Assembly (NCBI GenBank): GCA_040830705.1
Contig: JBFOME010000022.1
Location: 5,954-69,953, forward strand
Length of the DNA stretch: 64,000 nt
Direction of reading: 5' to 3'
Source of the DNA: Ruegeria_C sp040830705
Lineage (GTDB): Bacteria; Pseudomonadota; Alphaproteobacteria; Rhodobacterales; Rhodobacteraceae
In this document: positions 60,304 to 64,000 of the stretch, in pieces
Position numbering within the stretch: the first letter of the stretch is position 1
Layout of the letters: every line of letters begins with the position of its first letter
The notes under the pieces: model-generated
Seen by the model: the letters and a program-made list of their open reading frames with translations, nothing else
Told to the model about the DNA's origin: nothing
The model's database searches: none
Translations under genes and position numbers: made by a program

Positions 60304-61656
60304 ATGTCCGGACACGGTACGCCCATCCCGATGACGTCACATCCCTGCGGTCCACTTTCGGGAACAGCCGAAGTGCCGGGTGACAAGTCGATCTCGCACC
60401 GCTCGCTGATCCTGGGTGCAATGGCGGTGGGCGAGACGCGGATCACCGGCCTGCTGGAAGGAGACGACGTTCTGGACACCGCCAAGGCGATGCGCGCCTT
60501 CGGGGCCGAGGTGACCGATCTTGGCGGTGGTGAGTGGTCGGTGCACGGGGTTGGTGTTGGCGGGTTCGCGGAGCCCGATCAGGTGGTCGATTGCGGCAAC
60601 TCCGGCACCGGGGTCCGGTTGATCATGGGCGCGATGGCGACTTCTCCGATCTCGGTGACCTTCACCGGGGATGCCAGCCTAAATGGCCGCCCGATGGCGC
60701 GGGTAACCGATCCGTTGGCGCTCTTCGGCACGCAGGCCGTCGGGCGCGCCGGTGGACGCCTGCCGATGACGCTTGTAGGGGCGGCCGATCCGATTCCGGT
60801 TCGCTACGAGGTGCCCGTGCCGTCGGCGCAGGTCAAATCCGCCGTGTTGCTGGCCGGCTTGAACGCGCCCGGCAAGACCGTTGTGATCGAGAAAGAGGCC
60901 ACGCGCGACCATACCGAGCGGATGCTCGCTGGCTTTGGTGCTGAGATCGAGGTGGAAGAAACCGATGAGGGCCGGGTGATCACCCTCACCGGGCGACCCG
61001 AGTTGAAACCGCAGGTCATTGCCGTGCCGCGCGATCCGTCCAGCGCGGCCTTTCCGGTTTGTGCCGCGCTGATCACGCCGAGTTCTGATGTGCTGGTGCC
61101 GGGCATCGGGCTGAACCCCACGCGGGCGGGGCTTTTCACTACCTTGCGAGAGATGGGCGCGGATCTGACCTATGAGAATGAGCGCGTCGAAGGCGGCGAG
61201 CCTGTGGCCAATCTGCGGGCCAGATACTCGCCAGACATGAAAGGCATTGAGGTGCCGCCCGCCCGCGCCGCCTCAATGATCGACGAGTACCCCGTGCTGT
61301 CGGTCGTGGCTGCCAATGCCACCGGCACAACGATGATGGCGGGCGTGAAGGAGTTGCGCGTCAAGGAAAGCGACCGGATCGACGCTATGGCGCGCGGACT
61401 ACGCGCCAACGGCGTGACGGTTGAGGAGGGCGAAGATTGGTGGTCGGTCGAAGGGCTGGGCATCGGGCAAGTACCCGGCGGCGGCACCTGCGAGACATAT
61501 TTGGATCATCGGATCGCCATGTCTTTCATGGTGATGGGGATGGGCGCAAAAGCACCGGTCACCATCGACAGCGGCGGGCCGATTGCAACGTCTTTCCCGA
61601 TTTTTGAACCGCTGATGGCGGGTCTGGGCGCGCGCTTGCAGCGCAACAACCGCTGA
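60304..61656 (+). CDS. aroA: 3-phosphoshikimate 1-carboxyvinyltransferase (EPSP synthase, class II type)
   Basis: A 450-residue shikimate-pathway enzyme that joins PEP to shikimate 3-phosphate. Motifs: PGDKSISHRSLILGAMA, RDHTERMLAGFGAE, LRVKESDRIDAMA and TYLDHRIAMSFMVMG. The overall sequence resembles the Agrobacterium CP4-type class II enzymes (SAQVKSAVLLAGLN, SMIDEYPVLSVVAA). The loop CGNSGTGVRL has Gly where CP4 has the Ala linked to glyphosate tolerance. ATG 60304 has AAGGAG upstream. It is eight bases before cmk, so aroA-cmk form a unit. Confidence 0.97.
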   Translation: MSGHGTPIPMTSHPCGPLSGTAEVPGDKSISHRSLILGAMAVGETRITGLLEGDDVLDTAKAMRAFGAEVTDLGGGEWSVHGVGVGGFAEPDQVVDCGNSGTGVRLIMGAMATSPISVTFTGDASLNGRPMARVTDPLALFGTQAVGRAGGRLPMTLVGAADPIPVRYEVPVPSAQVKSAVLLAGLNAPGKTVVIEKEATRDHTERMLAGFGAEIEVEETDEGRVITLTGRPELKPQVIAVPRDPSSAAFPVCAALITPSSDVLVPGIGLNPTRAGLFTTLREMGADLTYENERVEGGEPVANLRARYSPDMKGIEVPPARAASMIDEYPVLSVVAANATGTTMMAGVKELRVKESDRIDAMARGLRANGVTVEEGEDWWSVEGLGIGQVPGGGTCETYLDHRIAMSFMVMGMGAKAPVTIDSGGPIATSFPIFEPLMAGLGARLQRNNR

Positions 61657-61664
61657 GCGCTCCG

Positions 61665-62282
61665 ATGGCTTTCACCATTGCCATCGACGGACCTGCAGCG
61701 GCAGGGAAGGGGACGCTCTCAAAGGGGATCGCAACCCATTTCGGCTTCGGTCACTTGGATACCGGCTTGCTCTATCGCGCCGTGGGGCGGCGCATGTTGG
61801 GTGGAGAGGACCCAATCGCGGCGGCCCGTGCACTGATGCCCGAAGATCTTGAACGCCCCGACCTTCGTACGCCGGAGGTGGCGCAGGCAGCATCCAAGGT
61901 GGCGGTGATCGGCGATGTGCGGGCAGCACTTGTGGATTTCCAACGCGCTTTCGCCCGCCGCGCCGGGGGCGCAGTACTGGATGGGCGCGATATCGGCACC
62001 GTGATCTGCCCCGAGGCTGAAGCCAAGCTTTTCGTGACGGCCAGAGCCGAGGTGCGGGCCGAACGCCGATATCTGGAACTGAGCGAAAAGGGTGAGGATG
62101 TGACCCGTGACGCGGTTCTGGCCGATGTCCGGGCGCGCGACGAGCGGGATATGAACCGGGCCGAGGCGCCGCTGAAACCGGCGGCGGATGCGGTGCTCAT
62201 CGATACATCCGATCTGGACATCGACGCGGCGCTATCGCTCGCCATCGAGACAATAGAGCGCAAGATGGCCGCGTCGGGCTAA
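61665..62282 (+). CDS. cmk: Cytidylate kinase
   Basis: A 205-residue enzyme that phosphorylates CMP and dCMP. The P-loop is FTIAIDGPAAAGKGTLSKGI. The conserved LDTGLLYRAVGRRML, DGRDIGTVICPEAEAKLFVT and RDERDMNRAEAPLKPA follow in order. Slightly short of E. coli Cmk but normal for alphaproteobacteria. The order aroA-cmk-rpsA is widely conserved, though here a small secreted-protein gene separates cmk from rpsA. Confidence 0.97.
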   Translation: MAFTIAIDGPAAAGKGTLSKGIATHFGFGHLDTGLLYRAVGRRMLGGEDPIAAARALMPEDLERPDLRTPEVAQAASKVAVIGDVRAALVDFQRAFARRAGGAVLDGRDIGTVICPEAEAKLFVTARAEVRAERRYLELSEKGEDVTRDAVLADVRARDERDMNRAEAPLKPAADAVLIDTSDLDIDAALSLAIETIERKMAASG

Positions 62283-62371
62283 GCGCGAGCGTCACAAATC
62301 TCACCAAGCTGTGTCTCGCCAGTCATCCGAACGATGCCTAGGTTGGGCAGGAGCAAGAGAGGAGATTGCCG

Positions 62372-62896
62372 ATGCTGCGCTATATCCTGCCTTTGGTTCT
62401 GTTCGCGACGCTGACCAATGCGCAAGAGTCGACCGAGCCGGAACCCGCGATGACCTATGAGCGGCTTGGCCGGATCATCTTTGCACTCGATCCTGAGGCG
62501 CAGCCAAATGGACCGGGATTTCAATTTGTCATCGAAGGCGTGCCGGTTCTGGTCGTCACCGATCCGCAGGCAGACCGGATGCGGGCCATGGTGCCAATCC
62601 GCAACGCGGGCGATCTGACCTCTGAGGATCTCATCCGGATGATGCAGGCCAATTTCGATTCCGCGCTCGATGCGCGATATGCCATTGCAAATGGTACGCT
62701 TTGGGCTGCGTTTATCCATCCACTGTCGCCCTTGGAGAAAAACCAGTTCATCTCGGGGCTTGGTCAGACGGTGAATGTCGCCAAGACCTATGGCACGCTC
62801 TATTCCGGCGGGGCAGTTCAGTATGGGGGCGGTGACAGCGGCAATCTACAGCGTCAGCTGATCGACGAATTGCTCAAGAAAGGCGAAGAAATCTGA
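62372..62896 (+). CDS. Secreted YbjN-domain-like protein
   Basis: A 174-residue protein with a short signal peptide (MLRYILPLVLFATLTNAQ). The body reads like a YbjN/CesT-chaperone-like fold (VPVLVVTDPQADRMRAMVPI; LIRMMQANFDSALDARYAIA; LWAAFIHPLSPLEKNQFISG). The C-terminus has a Gly/Ser-rich stretch. GAGAGGAG precedes ATG 62372. It is inserted between cmk and rpsA. The family has no firm function; export suggests an envelope role. Confidence 0.7.
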   Translation: MLRYILPLVLFATLTNAQESTEPEPAMTYERLGRIIFALDPEAQPNGPGFQFVIEGVPVLVVTDPQADRMRAMVPIRNAGDLTSEDLIRMMQANFDSALDARYAIANGTLWAAFIHPLSPLEKNQFISGLGQTVNVAKTYGTLYSGGAVQYGGGDSGNLQRQLIDELLKKGEEI

Positions 62897-63093
62897 GCAT
62901 TGGCTCGCGTGAGCATCGCGCCTTTGACATGGCCTTGAGTTTCTGGGAAGGCGCTAACGCTACGCAAGACCTGCGAGACGCTGAATACGGTTGAAGCCTG
63001 ATGTTGCGGCAAGGCTTGGCTGTTCGGGATGCTGGCGCGAAACTGGATCTAGCCGCAGAATCGTGCGGAAGCCTGCCCATCCGGGCTTTGGAC

Positions 63094-63122
63094 TTGCGCA
63101 GGCTTGAAAATCCGCCTATATG
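63094..63122 (+). promoter_or_regulatory. Probable sigma70-type promoter of rpsA
   Basis: TTGCGC (63094-63099) and TATATG (63117-63122) are separated by 17 bases, a good vegetative promoter spacing. It lies about 190 bp before the rpsA start and just before the leader hairpin. Confidence 0.5.
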
Positions 63123-63170
63123 CGCGCTGTCAACACAAGGGCGGTCAACGTCCGGATGACGCTTCTGAGC

Positions 63171-63192
63171 AGGGCCGGGTCACCTCGGCCCT
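63171..63192 (+). terminator. Terminator-like hairpin in the rpsA leader
   Basis: AGGGCCG (63171-63177) pairs with CGGCCCT (63186-63192) around an eight-base loop and is followed by TTCTGTTTGTGTTTT. It looks like an intrinsic terminator placed between the probable rpsA promoter and the gene, so it may be an attenuator. Alternatively it ends transcription from the cmk side. Confidence 0.6.
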
Positions 63193-63308
63193 TTCTGTTT
63201 GTGTTTTCAGATGCGTTTCCGGGCCACGTCAGGTGGGGGCATGAAACAAGACCGGCGGAGACAACCGCTCGGCCAGATAAAGCGAAACGTAAAGGAATAA
63301 ACTGCCAC

Positions 63309-64000
63309 ATGGCTAACGCATCCATGGAGGAATTCGAAGCCCTCCTGAACGAAAGCTTCGAAATGGACACGCCCGAAGAGGGTTCTGTTGTCAAAGGTAA
63401 GGTTCTGGCAATCGAAGCCGGCCAAGCCATCATCGACGTAGGCTACAAAATGGAAGGCCGCGTTGATCTGAAAGAATTCGCAAATCCCGGCGAAGCCCCT
63501 GAAATCGCTGTTGGTGACGAGGTAGAAGTATACCTGCGCGCCGCAGAAAACGCCCGTGGCGAAGCCGTCATCTCGCGCGAGATGGCCCGCCGTGAAGAGG
63601 CATGGGACCGTCTGGAAAAAGCATATGCCGACGACCAGCGCGTCGAAGGTGCAATCTTTGGTCGTGTCAAAGGTGGCTTCACCGTCGATCTGGGTGGCGC
63701 AGTTGCGTTCCTGCCCGGCTCGCAGGTTGACGTCCGCCCCGTGCGCGACGCTGGCCCGCTGATGGGTCTGAAGCAGCCTTTCCAGATTCTGAAAATGGAC
63801 CGTCGCCGTGGCAACATCGTTGTATCGCGCCGCGCAATCCTGGAAGAATCGCGTGCCGAACAGCGTGCCGAAGTGATCGGCAACCTGTCCGAAGGTCAGA
63901 CCGTCGAGGGTGTTGTCAAAAACATTACCGAATACGGTGCATTTGTTGATCTGGGCGGCGTTGACGGCCTGCTGCACGTCACCGACATGGCATGGCGCCG
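63309..64000 (+). CDS. rpsA: 30S ribosomal protein S1, 3' end outside window
   Basis: The first 230 codons of S1, which helps the 30S subunit bind and unfold mRNA. The N-terminus is MANASMEEFEALLNESFEMD. The first S1 (OB-fold) repeat has GSVVKGKVLAIEAGQAIIDV, the next VEGAIFGRVKGGFTVDLGGA, and a third begins EGVVKNITEYGAFVDLGG just before the edge. The AAGGAAT-type site lies before ATG 63309. Truncated only by the window end. The leader hairpin suggests regulated expression. Confidence 0.98.
   Translation, partial: MANASMEEFEALLNESFEMDTPEEGSVVKGKVLAIEAGQAIIDVGYKMEGRVDLKEFANPGEAPEIAVGDEVEVYLRAAENARGEAVISREMARREEAWDRLEKAYADDQRVEGAIFGRVKGGFTVDLGGAVAFLPGSQVDVRPVRDAGPLMGLKQPFQILKMDRRRGNIVVSRRAILEESRAEQRAEVIGNLSEGQTVEGVVKNITEYGAFVDLGGVDGLLHVTDMAWR

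Larger units (their letters stand above)
62897..63308. other. Intergenic region containing the rpsA promoter and leader
   Basis: 412 bases without a convincing gene. They contain a sigma70-like promoter (63094-63122) and a terminator-like hairpin (63171-63192) in a leader of about 190 bases before rpsA. I saw no tRNA and no other structure I would defend. Confidence 0.6.

Noticed and set aside
1..64000. CRISPR arrays, insertion sequences, prophage or tRNA genes
   Set aside because: No regularly spaced repeats, transposase-like or phage-like proteins, or tRNA-like cloverleaf were noticed. A short tRNA could be missed without a scan.

Overview
The window looks like a chromosomal segment of a marine alphaproteobacterium of the Rhodobacterales (Roseobacter group). 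The base composition is GC-rich. The housekeeping block runs miaB / phoH-ybeY-corC-lnt / metK / trmB / aroA-cmk-rpsA. metK is preceded by a sequence matching the SAM/SAH riboswitch, a class known from Rhodobacterales. A DddQ-like cupin and several TRAP/TTT transporter genes fit the same group. This is inference from gene content; no taxonomic search was possible. I see no insertion sequence, prophage, tRNA, rRNA or CRISPR array.

Layout. (1) 1-2889, minus: a TRAP transporter (dctP-dctQ-dctM, the last cut by the window edge). (2) 3018-11169: phenylacetate degradation in two convergent units, paaG-paaI-paaK-paaR (plus) and paaA-[glyoxalase-like]-paaB-paaC-paaD-paaE-[PaaA/PaaC-like] (minus). Each unit is preceded by a similar short palindrome that is a candidate site for the TetR-type regulator. 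(3) 11281-24801: a divergent 14-gene catabolic locus around an RpiR-type regulator. The minus arm encodes RpiR, a Rieske oxygenase, an arylmalonate-decarboxylase/Asp-Glu-racemase-like protein, a sulfotransferase-like protein, a CMD-family protein and a cupin. The plus arm encodes a DMGDH/sarcosine-dehydrogenase-like FAD-GcvT protein, an MDR oxidoreductase, a DddQ-like cupin lyase, three enolase-superfamily (MR/MLE) proteins with a small cupin between the first two, and a class III aminotransferase. I propose this as an uncharacterised pathway for a methylated onium or betaine-type compound. (4) 24807-30767: a DUF1127-like small protein, a GntR regulator, a class I glutamine amidotransferase, a cytochrome P450, a gamma-glutamylamide-synthetase-like GS and a second class III aminotransferase, suggesting gamma-glutamylated amine catabolism. 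(5) 30785-37458: an IclR regulator divergent from a tripartite tricarboxylate transporter (tctCBA), an aldehyde dehydrogenase and a Tm-1/UPF0261 protein. (6) 37449-46007, minus: rpe downstream of a tightly packed glycan cluster (nucleotide-sugar dehydrogenase, four glycosyltransferases, a histidine phosphatase, a polysaccharide deacetylase, a small methyltransferase). (7) 46228-64000: an MscS-type channel, an SDR, a glycosyltransferase-like protein, then the housekeeping block ending in a partial rpsA.

Regulatory DNA visible by eye includes the SAM/SAH riboswitch, intrinsic terminators after metK, the outer-membrane protein gene and the GS gene, stabilising hairpins after two solute-binding-protein genes, candidate TetR, RpiR and IclR operators, and a dispersed palindrome family of the form CAAG-arm-TTCGA-arm-CTTG, whose arms change together between copies.
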